A stretch of DNA of 64,000 bases from Periconia sp. R9002 (lineage: Eukaryota; Ascomycota; Dothideomycetes; Pleosporales; Periconiaceae): NCBI GenBank assembly GCA_023627715.1, contig JAMAHW010000078.1:1-64000 (forward strand), written 5' to 3'. Of the stretch, positions 22,429 to 34,307 are shown piece after piece. The first letter of the stretch is position 1. Each line of letters begins with the position of its first letter. Made by a program: the position numbers and the translations under genes. Under the pieces are notes generated by a model. That model had not been told where the DNA came from and did not search any database. It saw nothing but the letters and a program-made list of their open reading frames with translations.

Positions 22429-25117
22429 TTTCTGATTGTGACCAGGAATTTGGAAGTTCTATTTTCTGATAGGAGATGTGTGAGGGTTATAACGAGGGAC
22501 GAAGATGGTCGTTGAAAGGGGGCTTGTGAACGTGTATTATACAGAGTTTCGTCTCGGGGCAAAACGCCACATTGTCCCCTTTTTAAATGGGCTCCAATCT
22601 TAAGTCCTCAATCTCTTTCGCTGATCCTGGACGCCCGCTTTCAAGGTCCCCCCCTTGTGTTGGGACGAATGTTAAGGCTCCGGATCTAGTAGACCCTATT
22701 TCCCCGTAGTAACTTCTTGGATAGAGGAACATGATGTAAAACGCTACCTTTGATCAATTACAGTAGAGACCTACTCAGATACCCTTCTTGGAATGAATTG
22801 AGGTTTTAGACTCCTACTTTTCTTCAACAATCGGCCAAAATGACGTGGATAGCAGGCTTAAAGTGCTGAGGAGTATGTAGCCTGTCTAGCTGAAGGAGGA
22901 GAGCCGCCACCCTGCATCGTATACGTAATTGGTTCAGCCTGGTCGTTTGTATGTGTTGCGAAAATTGATGCCTTGTCGGCGATGGGAATACGTGTTTTGA
23001 GGCATTGAACAAGCACGATCCCAAGGTTGACAATTGTAGAGAGAGTCTAATCTGTAGAACATATCAAAATCTACAGCAACTCGACAAGAAACAGTCACAC
23101 ATAGCACATGAGCAAAGCACAACATCTTTCCCTACCATGCTGGGCATCCAAGAAGAGAGTACAAGCTCGCTGCTTGATAGGGACCCCTCAATCCTGAAGT
23201 CTAACACGCAGAAAGCATCGACCAATCGGAAACTCCCGCAGTATTCAGTGCCGAACCGTGCAGCAAGGTCGGGTAGACAGCGGATGTTATACCAAAGAAA
23301 AAACGCGACTCCACACAACCACTCTTTCCCGCCTCGGCCGAATTCACGCCGGCCAACGCAGGGAAAAAATGCCATGAGTGTCATTCCATTCGGAGGACCA
23401 AGAGCATACCAAGGTTGAAGTCTTGTGATGCTGCGAGATTTGCAGGTTTGCTTCCATGGGAGCGATGTTGTGGGCGAGTGGACCAGGCGTTCGGCACCCC
23501 GCGCGTAATATGCCGGAAGAGGTTTTACTGTACACGTACGTACTGCATGCAGGATACGAGATTCGAGTACGTTGGCTCTAGCACCCTTCTTGCGTAAAAA
23601 CGTACGCACATACGCGTTGCAGTGGTGTTGGATTCGTTGTTAGAAATCGTGCATCGTGTTGTTGTTTCCGAGTGGTTGCGCGTTGGATAGTGGCTTCGCT
23701 GGCTAGCTATCACGAGATGGGCTTCACTCTCTGCATTTGATTGATATCAGCGTACCGAAACCCACAAAACTATCGCCAATAAATCGCGCTCTTCTTCAAC
23801 AGTCAATTCACACAACTATCAAACCCATCACACGTTGATAGAATTCAACCCGGCAAGTCGGGGCTTGCCAACCACCGACCACAGTGCGTTATAGTTAAAC
23901 TCGTGGTCTTTGCGCTAGCACTAACCTCCTCCAGACTAGCGGCTAGCTAAATGGTGAAGCTTTGCTCTCACACCTATCAAAAAAAATGTTGTCTATCGTC
24001 GCCAAGTATTGGATTACTCGAGGCGTCGAAACGGATGAAGTTTCACAATAACGTCCTCAGTCAGGACGTGCACAGCTTTCATAGCTATATCGCAAAACGA
24101 TTAATCATATACCCCTAATAACGCGCAACCCCCCTTCAAACACGAGGAAGATATCGTGCTTTTGCATTTGCATTATCCTTCTAGAAATTGTACAGTAGAT
24201 TAACAATCAAATATGTTTGTATCCTCACAAACTACGGGTATAATCACTCACGGTATTGCCACTAGGTAAGAAGTCACAGGTAACGTCCTTGGCCGAGACG
24301 TGCACACAGGTAGGAGATTAACAATAACAGTTCATCAATTTCAGGTAAGAGGATGGGGGGGGGGGGAGTGAATGTAGAAGTTTTAGGGGAAATCTAGGTG
24401 CTGAGGATGAGTTGACAGTTTGACAGAACTACAAAATTTTGGGCGACCTTCGTGGACGATTGCTACTACGCACTAATTATATTGACCCCAGAAGACAAAA
24501 AAACCACATGAAGAATAAATGCCACTTGCACGATTTGCTGAACAAGTACTTAGCTCTTTATTGTATGAACTTTCTCCCCTTCAAATGCTAGCTTACTAGT
24601 ATATCCATACACCACATGAACGCGCGCAGCGTCCAGTGCCGCGTTCTTAGGTCCATCTATCACGAATCATACACATTCTAATCAATAGTACAAATGAATA
24701 CTATCTAAGCTATCTAAGTAGCCATCTAATCATACATACAATATAAAAAATATGATTATTTGAGCAGTGGGAATGAAATCAAACCTTTCCCACCCAAACA
24801 CCAACCACGCGTCTCCTTCGCAATAACTCCACACCCGCCTACTCTACCAGCCCGGCGGACCTCAATAAATCCCCATTCTTTAAAACATTTTGATTGTCTA
24901 TTTCATGTTAATTGCCTATTTCCATTCACTCGACGAGACATCGCGTAATAATAAATAAAAAGGTGAAGCAATATGTAGTTGAGATTGTAACATCCTTACC
25001 CTCCCTTCTCACGGACCGACTATCATCCATCTTATATATCATCTATATATTATCTACACCAAACAAGACCAAATCTCAAACATAATCATGTGATAACCAC
25101 CCCGCACACATGCACAA
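22429..25117. other. Long intergenic region with dispersed repeats
   Basis: About 2.7 kb. The left edge should be the MFS promoter. Overlapping open frames at 23005-23418 (plus) and 23064-23609 (minus) look low-quality and lack motifs. Two related repeat copies occur at about 24011-24075 and 24241-24310, and a G12 run at 24355-24366. The remainder is AT-rich and apparently non-coding. Confidence 0.5.
24011..24310 (+). repeat. Two copies of a short dispersed repeat
   Basis: Copy 1 (24011-24075) and copy 2 (24241-24310) share TCACA..TAACGTCCT followed by GACGTGCACA. A third copy at 56797-56870 shares TAATCACTC-like sequence, CGGTATTG, CACTAG and GACGTGTACACA with copy 2. The copies have the same orientation and differ by scattered substitutions, as in old non-coding dispersed repeats. 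Confidence 0.55.
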
Positions 25118-27225
25118 TCAAAGTTTCGACGCGGACGCCAAACTCCCCGTCGCCGCCTGTGTACGCAAAAACCCCTCAAAGAACGTCTCAACACCCGCGA
25201 CGTCGTCTAGGGATACTACTTTCGAAATGTCTGTATCGCATGCGCGTTAGCGTTGGTTATATGTAGTTGGCAATTTTGGTGGCGTTTCTCCTCGTATTCG
25301 CTTGGGATGGTGACGGGTAGGGAAATGGGGAGAGGGTGACTTACATTGATCGGGTCTCACGATAACGACGGCGCCTTGGGTGGGGTCCACGCCGTACTTC
25401 TCGTACGCGTGGCCGTGGTTGGAGTTGTGGTGGGAGTCGTCTGTGTAGACTTTGTGGAGGTCTAGAGGGGGAGGAGGGGGAGGGTTAGTCAGGTTACGCG
25501 TGGGAAAAGGGAATCAAAACGCCAAGGTAAATAGGAAGTGTTGGAGATTTTGAGTAGAGTGTGAGAGTAGGGAAGAGAAAGCATACCTCTAATCCCCCAA
25601 GGCCCCGTAACAGGCCAGAAAAAATCCGGAACCATGGACTGTTCAATCTCCAGGAACCGACTGCTGAGCACGAGAAGCGGTTCAATCAAACTATCCACAT
25701 CCTGTGTACCGGGCGTGACCCTCCGCACCATCCGATTCAACGCCCCCGCCAACCCCTCCAATGTCTCCCTCCTCGCAACGTCCCTCGCGATATCCCCCGC
25801 GAAGACCACGATCCGCCACCGCCCGTCGCTCCGCAGCGCACGCAGCAGTTGCAGGGCCTTGTAGTCGCAGAACCGTATCACCTGCGCGCTAGGGAACCGC
25901 ATGCCCACGCTGCACCCACTCGCGAGCGCCTGCGTGCTGCCTTTAGCGTCCGTGATGGGCGAGTCGTCGTAACGTGCGGTGAACCCTGCGGTGTAGCGCC
26001 CGCTTTTGACGAAGAAGGCGGCGAAGTCGCCTTCCTTTTCTTCTTTGGTGCTGAATTTCTTGGCGAGCTCGCGGTCGAAGGCGATGAGGTCGGCGGCCGT
26101 TTTCGTGCGCTCGAGTATGTACGTGTCGAGTAAGGTGGGAGGCGCGATCCCGCGAAGGACTGAGGCGACTTTCCAGCCGAGATTGTAGCCGTCTTGGAGG
26201 GACACGTTCATGCCTTGACCGGCTTTCGGTGAGTGCGTGTGGCATGCGTCGCCGGTGAGGAAGACACGGTGTGAGGCGTGGAAGTGGTCCGCGAGACGCT
26301 GCCCGATGCTGTAGGCGGACCACCAGAAGGTGTCTGCAAAGTCCATGGTGTATGGCGCGAAGATCTTCCTCGCCGTAGCTTGGAGGTCGGCGAGGGTCAC
26401 ATCTTTGGGGTGCGAGCCGGCCGGGAGTTGGATGTAGAAGCGTACCAGGGAGCCGCCTTCGCGGGGGATGATGAGGAGGTTGCCGGCCTGGGAGTGGATG
26501 GTGCATTTGCGGCGGATATCGGGGAAGGTGGTGAGCGGGTAAATGTCCACAACGCCCCAGACTGTGTCGGTGGTGTCGCCGATCATGGTGTACCCTAAGC
26601 TTCTGCGGACGGTACTGTGTGCGCCGTCGCAACCCTGGTATGGTCAGTGACTCACTCGCACTATACGATGGGAGAAGGTCGTGGGATTTACCAGGACGTA
26701 TTTCGCTTCCCACTCCTCTTCTCTGCCGTCCTTCTCGGCGGTCACTTTACAACAATACGCATCAGGGTCACCCGCCTTTTCTTCATCCACAACGACATTC
26801 TTGACTGCCCATCCATACTCCACCTTCTCCTTCCCACCACTCAACCTCTTCATCTCCCCCAACATCAACGCATTCATCTTCGCCTGATTCAGAATCACAT
26901 GCGGCATATGACTCAGGCCTCTCTCAGTATCCATCGCCCTGCTCTTCCGCTCGATGCCTCCTTCTCTTCCCTCGCTATCCGCTTTCACGCCCCAAAAGCA
27001 CACTTCGAGAATATGATACGCCTCCCGCAGCAACTCCTCCGACAACCCAAAAGACTCGTAAATCTCGACAGTACGGCACTGCACTCCGTCGGCTTGGCCA
27101 ATCTTCATCGGTGCGGGACGCCGCTCGAGAACCGTAAAGGGGATGTTGTAGCGAGCGAGCCATGTGCCGGCGAAGATACCGGCGGAGCCTGAACCACATA
27201 TCACGACTTCTGTTCTGCGGACCAT
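25118..27225 (-). CDS. Phenol 2-monooxygenase-type FAD hydroxylase
   Basis: Exons 27225-26692, 26634-25587, 25461-25345 and 25230-25118 encode 603 aa. All junctions are GT-AG and keep the frame. The Rossmann FAD site is GSGSAGIFAGTWLA near the N-terminus. GCDGAHSTVRR and the second FAD motif GDACHTHSPKAGQGMN follow. The last ~170 residues match the thioredoxin-like dimerisation domain of phenol hydroxylases (RDLHKVYTDD, GVDPTQGAVVIVRPDQY). These enzymes ortho-hydroxylate phenols or hydroxybenzoates using NADPH and O2. Unlike the relative at 12-14 kb, this copy is complete. The upstream region contains CGG-N7-CCG at 27495-27507, a form that zinc-cluster regulators can bind. The real substrate cannot be read from sequence. 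Confidence 0.92.
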
Positions 27226-27825
27226 TGCTACTATATCCTGGGGTTTCTGGCTATAGAAATAGACGTAGGTGAGAGAAACCGTGTACCCAACGCGTGATGA
27301 GAAGGATTTATGCACTGGATGGGATATTCCGCGCGCAGTTTTCCATTCCAAGAGATTGAAGGATTCTAATTGCTAGGCGTCCAACACCCAGTATTCTTAG
27401 CCGCTCCCTCATTCCAGCCAGGGTGACCACATACATGTATGAATGGTCAAGTGTTGCAGAGTGACGATGTTGGTAGCGCGGGGCCCCGCGCCCGCGGAAT
27501 AGCTCCGTCGTCCGATCCCCAGAGCCGAGAGTTCCACGGATAAAACAATTCAGATTCAGGGGAAAAGGTCGGCGCCACGGCTGAAGCAGCAGCCGATATC
27601 TCGGGTATAACATGAGCGAGGCCGAGCGTCGAAGAAATGTTGCCGAAGGAATTGGCGCAGCGCGGTAGATGGATCGGTACATTTTGGGGAAATTGTAGGA
27701 TGCTATCGGCGATGGCTCGGAGATGGCCGCGGAGAGTGATAATCATTTTGATACTTCTTTGCGTTTCAAGAATCGCACGGGTATATAGCTAGGACGTATA
27801 CACTGGCAATGTCAATTCCAGAGAT
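27226..27825. other. Promoter region of the phenol monooxygenase
   Basis: About 600 bp between the monooxygenase start and the GPI11 stop, both on the minus strand. It contains a GC-rich block near 27480-27510 with CGGAATAGCTCCG. Open frames here on the minus strand are not supported as genes. Confidence 0.5.
27495..27507. promoter_or_regulatory. CGG-N7-CCG zinc-cluster-type site
   Basis: CGGAATAGCTCCG forms an inverted CGG pair with a 7-nt spacer, 270 bp upstream of the monooxygenase start. Zn2Cys6 regulators bind such everted or inverted triplets. A single chance occurrence in GC-rich DNA is quite possible. Confidence 0.25.
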
Positions 27826-28744
27826 CTATTCAAACATGACCTTCTTCCCCTTCAACAGCGTTCCACCCAGTAGCCTTCCAACTGCATACCCAATATACGC
27901 GCCCGTAACAATGGTAACCGGCCATTTCTGCCACTCGCGGTCCCTAGATCCTATTAGCACAATCCCATGAACGTAACCGACGGCTTTTGGTATCAACTTA
28001 CCAGTCCAGGGGAATAGGTATAGCACCTAACCACGCCCCCGAAACCGCGCCAAGCATCCCACCATACACTTCGTCGATGGGCAGTAAAAGCGCTACGGCT
28101 TCCCTCCATGTGGCACCGTCTACACCGTGAACGTATACAAGCGGGATAATGGATAGGAATGCAATGTGTGCGCCGCATAGCAGAGTGTGGGCGTGATGTG
28201 TGGTGATGGGCGCGCCGAAGAGGACTAGGGTCGCCGTGAGGAGAGGTGCTGCGACGAGGGTGGAAAGTAGGAGCGATAGGAACGCTGGCTGTTAAGGGTA
28301 ATATAATTAGCTTTTACTTTAGAAGCGCAATTGCGGGTTCAGCGGTGTATATGTCCTTTTGAAGTTTGAACGAGTAGAGGGGAATAAGTGTCAACATACG
28401 ATAATTTTCCCATTAATCCCACTTTCCACCTTCCCTGGTGCCACCTTCTTCTTCTCTCCAGGTTTCCTCTTCTCTGCCTGCCCGTTCGCACTGCCCGTCC
28501 CACTCCCCGTCGGCGGGAGACATAGCGCCACGTACGCGATCTGCAGCACCGAAAGCGGGATCAAAGTCGTCGTGAGCGCGGGCACGGGGTCCGCGACAAT
28601 GGAAGGGAACTGGTATGCGTATAGGGAGAGTACGAGGATGGGGTGGATGTGTGTGTAGAGCTTTGCGGTGTCGTTATTGAGCAGGTCGATGGGGGTCGCG
28701 GGTGCGCGGGGTTTTGCTGGCGCGCCGAGGACGGTCGTTGACAT
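27826..28744 (-). CDS. GPI11: GPI anchor biosynthesis protein PIG-F/Gpi11
   Basis: Exons 28744-28400, 28288-28002 and 27943-27826 encode 249 aa. Introns run GTATGT...TTAACAG and GTAAGT...ATCTAG. The product is very hydrophobic: an N-terminal pair of helices around [17 protein letters not shown] and [19 protein letters not shown], a basic Gly/Lys loop, and the C-terminal signature with H-rich [18 protein letters not shown] and then [28 protein letters not shown]. The PIPLDWDR stretch is diagnostic of PIG-F. This ER membrane protein partners the ethanolamine-phosphate transferases (GPI7/GPI13) that attach EtN-P to GPI mannoses. Length and motifs agree with fungal orthologues. It is a conserved, essential-type gene and likely constitutive. 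Confidence 0.93.
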
Positions 28745-29147
28745 CTTCTTTTGCGGAGACGGAGTGCGATTGCGATTGAGTTCTTTGGGATTGAGTGAAG
28801 GGGGAGATGGGAGGTGGTGAGGTCACGGCATGGGTTTGCAAGCTGTTGGAGGAGTAGTTGTGTCGCGCTTCTGTTTGAAAATGTTCAGGGACGTGCCGAT
28901 CGCATCTGTGGCGGTGCGCCTGAGAGCTTCATTCACGAGAGATGACATTCGCAAATCCACAAAGCAAGAACAATATCGTAAGAGATTTTATTGAGCTGGA
29001 TCGGATATTTTTGGTTCTGTCCGTACTCCTCCATTTTTGGTGACAGGCATTACATCGTAAGGTGACAGTAACCTTCCACTGCGCCACACTTGGAGCGCCA
29101 CACCTCAAATCCTTCACGAAGCACCCTCTGTGCTGCGCTGCCTGGTC
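28745..29147. other. Intergenic between translin and GPI11
   Basis: About 400 bp separating the translin stop from the GPI11 start on the same strand. It contains the GPI11 promoter; no distinct element was recognised. Confidence 0.5.
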
Positions 29148-30230
29148 CTACGATTTCTTCGGCACCAGGTTTCGCAGCGACAAGTCGTAAACGATGTCCT
29201 CCACGTCCTTGACGCGATACTTGAGGCCGTCGCCCCGTCGTCGGAGAACGTCGTTTTTGAGATTGAGGATCTGGAAGCCGGCAAACACGTCCTTGACGAA
29301 CTGGTTGATCAAAAGCGGGCGTTCGTAGTCGCCGAGCGTGACGGCATTGCGCGCGAGGCGGGTCTGTACAGTTGTGGTCAGCGATTGCAGGTATGTCGAA
29401 ATCGTGGCATCTCACAAGTTCTTCGACGAGCGAGACAAGAGCGAGGAGGTACTCTTCGATCGTGATATGGAACTTGTCCTCATCTTTCAGGTTGACTGGG
29501 ACTATCGCATCATTAGAGACTATCATGATCGTGCGGGAAGAATGATTTTACCGTTGAGTACTTCGCCCAGCTCCTCGATAGTCAAAAGACGTCCGCATTT
29601 GATCTCGCCTCCATTGAAATCCTTACCTCCCAACCAGGCCCATAGTAGTAGACCAAAAATCTATCAAAACATTAATACAAAAATTGATCGGGGAGCTAAA
29701 AAGATGCGAGGACGTACCGCATCCTGCACTTGGCGCGTCCACATGTGGTTGAACTTGTAGTAAGGCTGCTTCGATGCTGCCGCTGCGAGCCTGGAGATGC
29801 TCTCGATTGCATTTTTGATGGGCACTTCCGAGGCTTGGATGACGTTTCCCACTATGATTTATGAGTTCCAATTGCCGCATTTGTAGATAACGGGAGGGCG
29901 ATCTCTTGATGGTGCGGGATATTAGATCAATTGGAAAACTCACACTGGGCAACGGGCGTCGAATGTGCCCTCGACTGGACAAACGAGATGTTGCGGTCTT
30001 TCAAAGATTAGCACATATATACAAGATTCAATAGGAAGAAGCTTACTGTTCTTTTCAAGCGCCTGAATAATGTCCTTCAGTTCCTGTGGCGGTGTGAGTA
30101 CGCTGTCACGTGGTCGATGTCAATTTTCGGTAAGCGCTCTGCTCACATCACGAACGGCCGAGTCTTCGTCGACTTTGGCCTGCAAGCCCTCGAAGATGGA
30201 GGGATCGATCATTCCAGATGGAGCTGCCAT
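29148..30230 (-). CDS. TSN1: Translin, seven exons
   Basis: Exons 30230-30147, 30083-30047, 29997-29944, 29851-29718, 29660-29552, 29501-29416 and 29363-29148 encode 239 aa. All junctions are GT-AG and each intron is about 50-100 nt. The product is all-helical: an N-terminal helix with FEGLQAKVDEDSAVRDELK, then IIQALEK, ISFVQSRAHSTP, YYKFNHMWTRQVQDA, LLTIEELGEVLN, VPVNLKDEDKFHITIEEYLLALVSLVEEL, and the C-terminal NQFVKDVFAGFQILNLKNDVLRRRGDGLKY characteristic of translin. Translin forms an octameric ring that binds single-stranded DNA/RNA, and with TRAX forms the C3PO RNase complex. Translin is the RNA-binding, catalytically inactive partner. TRAX is not in this window. Confidence 0.93.
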
Positions 30231-31011
30231 TTTTTTCCTAGAAAACGGGATGATGTCTGGTGGTTGGAAGTGTTCAATGGTGTTTGTCGTGATCTGGTGG
30301 TGGGTGAACATTCGCGAATCAGGTTCGTTTGCTGTTGTTGCCCGACCGCGCGTGCGCCGTTAACCATTTTGGTTCACATGTGCACCACCTACACTACCTA
30401 CAAAAAATTATGGTGACATCTCCATCTTGCGTGAGATCTCGTATCATTGTTGAATAAATAGTTCAAACTTTTGCATATACTCGTTCGTCGTCAGTTTATT
30501 GTTCTGACTCGCCGCGCACAATAACAAGAAACGCCTACTCCCGGAAAATCGCTGAACACAGAAATAAGATATTGCATGGCGGAACACTTGGAGACGAGAG
30601 CAACAATGACAGCGAAATTCCCGTGGTTTTTGACAGGGGTAATGTTTAGGTCTTTGTGGGAGCTCAAAAATGGTATAGAAGTCGATTTTAGAATAAGATA
30701 CAATTTCCAAGTGAGTGTGAGACGCCAAGCTGCGTATTACAAAAAAAAAGGAAATAATGTTGAACCAGTAGCCAACTGTTAAAGAAATCCGACATGCCCA
30801 ATGAGTGTATACAGTCAGGAGACATGCGCAATTAGTTGCCTGTGTGCCCGTCCTGGCCAAGGACGTTACCCAGTGTAACCCCCTCCCCTAATCGTGTCGA
30901 TACCCAGGGTAGCAATACTCTGAGGATCAAATTCAATTTCAACTTCATACGGTCAGAAGATGAAGAATCTCTAACTCGACTGGGAGAGTTCACTGAATCT
31001 CATGGGTCGGA
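30231..31011. other. Intergenic, no gene recognised
   Basis: About 780 bp. The left edge is the translin promoter. A 138-codon minus-strand frame (30444-30860) has a scattered composition without motifs and is not called. Confidence 0.5.
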
Positions 31012-31824
31012 TTAGATCTTATACCTCATCTTCTCCTGATCAGTCGGGCGAACAGTGGACCAGATCGAAGTTTCGGAGTGTGGCCAGGATTCTGGATTGA
31101 TACCCCGAATATCTGAAAGGTCCATCCATCTATCACGTCCGAACACCATGTCCATACACCTTGGAGGGTAGGTAAAGTAATCATTCCTGAAATGTTCCCA
31201 AGCTTCGACAACTGGTACGTAAAAACGATACTTGTCAGTATATCTCTGAAACAAAACTAAAAAGAAGAGGATGCGTGACTTACAGTATCGGGAAACTCCA
31301 GGCTTTTCAATCCAACCGTCCTCCTCCGCTGCGATGTGCTGATCCGTGTACATATCCTCATATGCAGTCGATACCTGTATTCCCTGGATTCCAGAGAGAA
31401 TATACACACGCGCAAGCCAATCTATTTCCTGTGCGGCATTTTTGACCAAAGCCCTCCTGCCCTTGAGCTCAGCAGGTCCGGCATATGTGTCGTCGAAGTA
31501 CACCCAGAATGAGCTTGGCCGCTGGAAATAAACTTCGTTGCCGGATAACGTACCGGTGGAGATCAGCGAGTCCCCCTCAAGGATTCTAGGCGGTGCTCCA
31601 TGACAGACATCGGCCCATGCTTCATGCCACATTCTCATGTTTTGATATACGTTTCCCTTTTCTCGCTCTTTGAGTACGCTAAACCCCGAGCCCGAGCTTG
31701 GCTGCCACTGGTCAAAACGGGGGTGCAGAAACCGATTATTCTTGTAGGGTTTGAGCTTAGCATTAAAAGAACCTGCCTCATATGGCCTCCGGTCAAGAGG
31801 GGGATCAGGGCTTTGCGAAGCCAT
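31012..31824 (-). CDS. Orphan protein, paralog of the gene at 32.6-33.3 kb
   Basis: Exons 31824-31284 and 31211-31012 encode 246 aa; the intron starts GTAAGT and ends TACCAG with an in-frame phase-1 junction. An ATG at 31920 is also in frame, but a TATATAA box at 31943-31949 lies only about 25 bp before it, so the downstream ATG is more likely. I do not recognise the family. Shared features with the neighbour are AGPAELKGRRALV (TYPGPSELRGETAMV), ARVYILSGIQGI (ERVYLLNSVPGV), and at the splice junction GVSRYFVEAWEHFRNDYF (GVSDNFCDAWEHYRRNFL), then FGRDRW (FGEERW). No signal peptide or membrane helix is evident. The role is unknown. Confidence 0.68.
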   Translation of the reverse strand: MASQSPDPPLDRRPYEAGSFNAKLKPYKNNRFLHPRFDQWQPSSGSGFSVLKEREKGNVYQNMRMWHEAWADVCHGAPPRILEGDSLISTGTLSGNEVYFQRPSSFWVYFDDTYAGPAELKGRRALVKNAAQEIDWLARVYILSGIQGIQVSTAYEDMYTDQHIAAEEDGWIEKPGVSRYCKSRILFFLVLFQRYTDKYRFYVPVVEAWEHFRNDYFTYPPRCMDMVFGRDRWMDLSDIRGINPESWPHSETSIWSTVRPTDQEKMRYKI

Positions 31825-32573
31825 GGCCACTAACAACAACGGAAGGATGTGTTTGATTTGAGTAGCAATTCGTTGTAGAGAAGAGAAAGATGTAGTAGGA
31901 ATTCTGCTCTCAAAAATCATCCAAAGCGAACAACTCTCAACCTTATATAGTTTTTGTTGGGACAGTCAGAGGTTACATTTCGTGCCGGATTCATCGATGT
32001 GAGAAACATATATATGTAGACAAACACGATGCTGTCACAATAGTATCTGTTCGACATAAATTCCGCGTTCTACACAGATACACAAGTTCTAACGATTGAC
32101 GCCAATATGGACGTGGAGAGCACCATCGCCTATCGGCCCCCTCCACTTCACGAAATGTTGGCAAATGTGAGCCAATACATTGTACCGATAAATGTTATGA
32201 CAGTCACCGAACTGGTTTCATTTGTGCTATGCGACACGTCCTCGGGTGCACAATGTGACTCAGAGCCCAGTCCTTGTAGCACAATACAGGTGAAAGAAGC
32301 ACATGAACTCTTCTCATAATAGTGCCATTGATCAATAATCATATATAGGCGTATATTGGTTTAAACCCGATACATTATATATCAATCCAAGAACTCCGTT
32401 TGTATTTTAATATGGCTTCCATGTTGAATGTATGCCAACCAATCTCGATTCATTACCCCCACGAAAAAATCTATAATATATCAAAAGCTTCGTTCTGGAT
32501 GCAAGAAGGCACACCCATATGACGCCATATAGCCCTCTACATCGCTACAAGAGTCCTCTTGAGGTGTTTTGTT
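31825..32573. other. Intergenic between orphan paralogs
   Basis: About 750 bp. It contains the TATA box of the 31-kb gene (31943-31949) on the minus strand. A 70-codon plus frame at 32107-32319 shows no motif. No gene is supported. Confidence 0.5.
31943..31950 (-). promoter_or_regulatory. TATA box of orphan gene
   Basis: The minus-strand sequence CTATATAAGG is a near-consensus TATA element. It lies 23 bp before the first in-frame ATG and about 120 bp before the second, which favours translation from the second ATG. Confidence 0.5.
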
Positions 32574-33301
32574 CTAACCCCCGAAATAGTACAAACCACG
32601 AGCCGGTGGGAGCCCCGCCCTGAAGGCCCGAATGAAAGAAGTTTCAAGCCACCTCTCTTCGCCGAACACGCGGTCCTTCACCCTCGTAGTGTATGGTAAG
32701 AAGTTCCTTCTATAGTGCTCCCATGCATCACAGACTATGGCCAACATGGAAGCGTTCCTTGTCAGCATTGCACACGAAAGAAAAGTACTCTGCATATCTT
32801 GAATTCTGGAAATAGCCGGGGTTGCTACTCACAATTATCCGAAACTCCCCGCTCCATCTGCCAGTTCGCCTCGTTAATGGACACATAATAGTCCTCACTT
32901 CCATCAGCGCGCCTAGCCTCCACTCCAGGGACACTGTTCAGAAGATACACCCGCTCTAGAAGTCCTTCCTTGACACCGACATTTATCACCATTGCTGTCT
33001 CACCCCTCAGTTCGCTCGGTCCAGGGTACGTTTTGCCAAATGTCAGGAATAACGAGCGAGGGCGTATCAAATGCGCTTGTACACCGTTATATGTATACAG
33101 TCCAACCCATTCGGGTCCAAATTGAGAAGGTGGAGGAGGTTGTCCGATGGCAACGCCGCTCAAGGAAAAATGCCAATCTCTCGCAGCATTGCTCAGGTTC
33201 TTGATCTCTTGAGCCCACTCAGCCGGGTCGTTGGTGCTCTCCTGCCAGCTGTGTAGCTCAGATTTGACGCCAAGGAGAGGTTCCCCTGGTGACAAGGCCA
33301 T
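32574..33301 (-). CDS. Orphan protein, paralog of the gene at 31.0-31.8 kb
   Basis: Exons 33301-32833 and 32734-32574 encode 209 aa, with an intron GTGAGT...CCATAG. The ATG at 33301 is the first true ATG in frame. The splice junction falls at the same protein position and phase (1) as in its neighbour, directly before C-D-A-W-E-H-Y, which supports tandem duplication. The N-terminal ~75 residues differ from the neighbour; alignment is clear from AHLIRPRSLFLTFGKTYPGPSELRG onward. The C-terminal tail is shorter. No known domain, no signal peptide, no membrane helix. Function unknown; the two copies have diverged strongly, suggesting an old duplication. Confidence 0.68.
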
Positions 33302-34307
33302 TGGGATGTCAAAAGAACAGCGTGGATGTATCTTGGTATCGGTATTCAAGGTTGTATGTGATGTAGCTGGATTTGAGAGTGTAGATTGGTTTGCCGTAGA
33401 GGTAGTGGTGGTTTGTAGAAGAGATTGTGATGGGAAAATGCGAATTCAGAAGGATTCTGAGAAAAGGTTCGATTCAAATAGTCGTCCTTCTGGGTACGAA
33501 GAGGTCATGTGTCGCGGAATGGGTTACGCGCAGAGCGGGACATCACATAGCTCATCACAAAACCATTGCTGCGGTGTTAGCATAATCCAGGCAAATGCAG
33601 TTGTGAGAGCAGACATGATGAACTCTTGATTTTTCATTAGTTGTATCGTGGCTTGTAAGGTAACCAGCGTTGAGGCGGCTATCCGGAGTGGTGCAATGAT
33701 GAACAGAATGCGGTCACTGGTCAGGATCAGACCACCCCATCGAGAGCTATGCCATTTCCTATATCTATGTATTCATCAAACTCTGGTAAACAACAACGTA
33801 ATGTTATGGGCTAAATGAGGGTGTACTTACTCAAGTATGGCTCACGACCGTTGTCAGCGACAAACTGAGTATTTAAGCACCCATCATGGTGAAGGCATGT
33901 TCTGCACTTCTTTTCAAGCTCTCCTACTGTGCCACCATTCTAAAATAGCGCTGAAAGTGGAAACAAATCAGTAGTCTACGCGCGTCGAATAGAAATCCGT
34001 GTGTCAGCCTCGCACTTATAACTCGCACTACGTGACAAGTCATCGTCTTTACCTCTTGCCAAAACAATCACTGTCACCCGTTACGTTCTGCTGCAGTCCT
34101 CCCTACTTGTGTATATCCGTGCCTGTTTCTCTGCACAACAATGTGCCATGGATGCACTGTAAAACCAGTATCTACGGCAAAAGTATACGAAGAATCAAAA
34201 AACCTGTGACCATTTTTCATGTGAGGTTAGCCTTCTTCTTATCATGGAAGTTGCATCTCGATGACTCTACCGTTGGCCCGGAACTGAATGTATCCGCCAC
34301 TGGACGA

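Noticed and set aside
23005..23609. Overlapping 137- and 181-codon frames as genes
   Set aside because: Both strands are open over the same stretch, neither has domains or plausible amino-acid patterns, and no splice model was convincing.
30444..30860. 138-codon minus frame as a gene
   Set aside because: No domain or coherent composition; rich in rare residues typical of random open frames.
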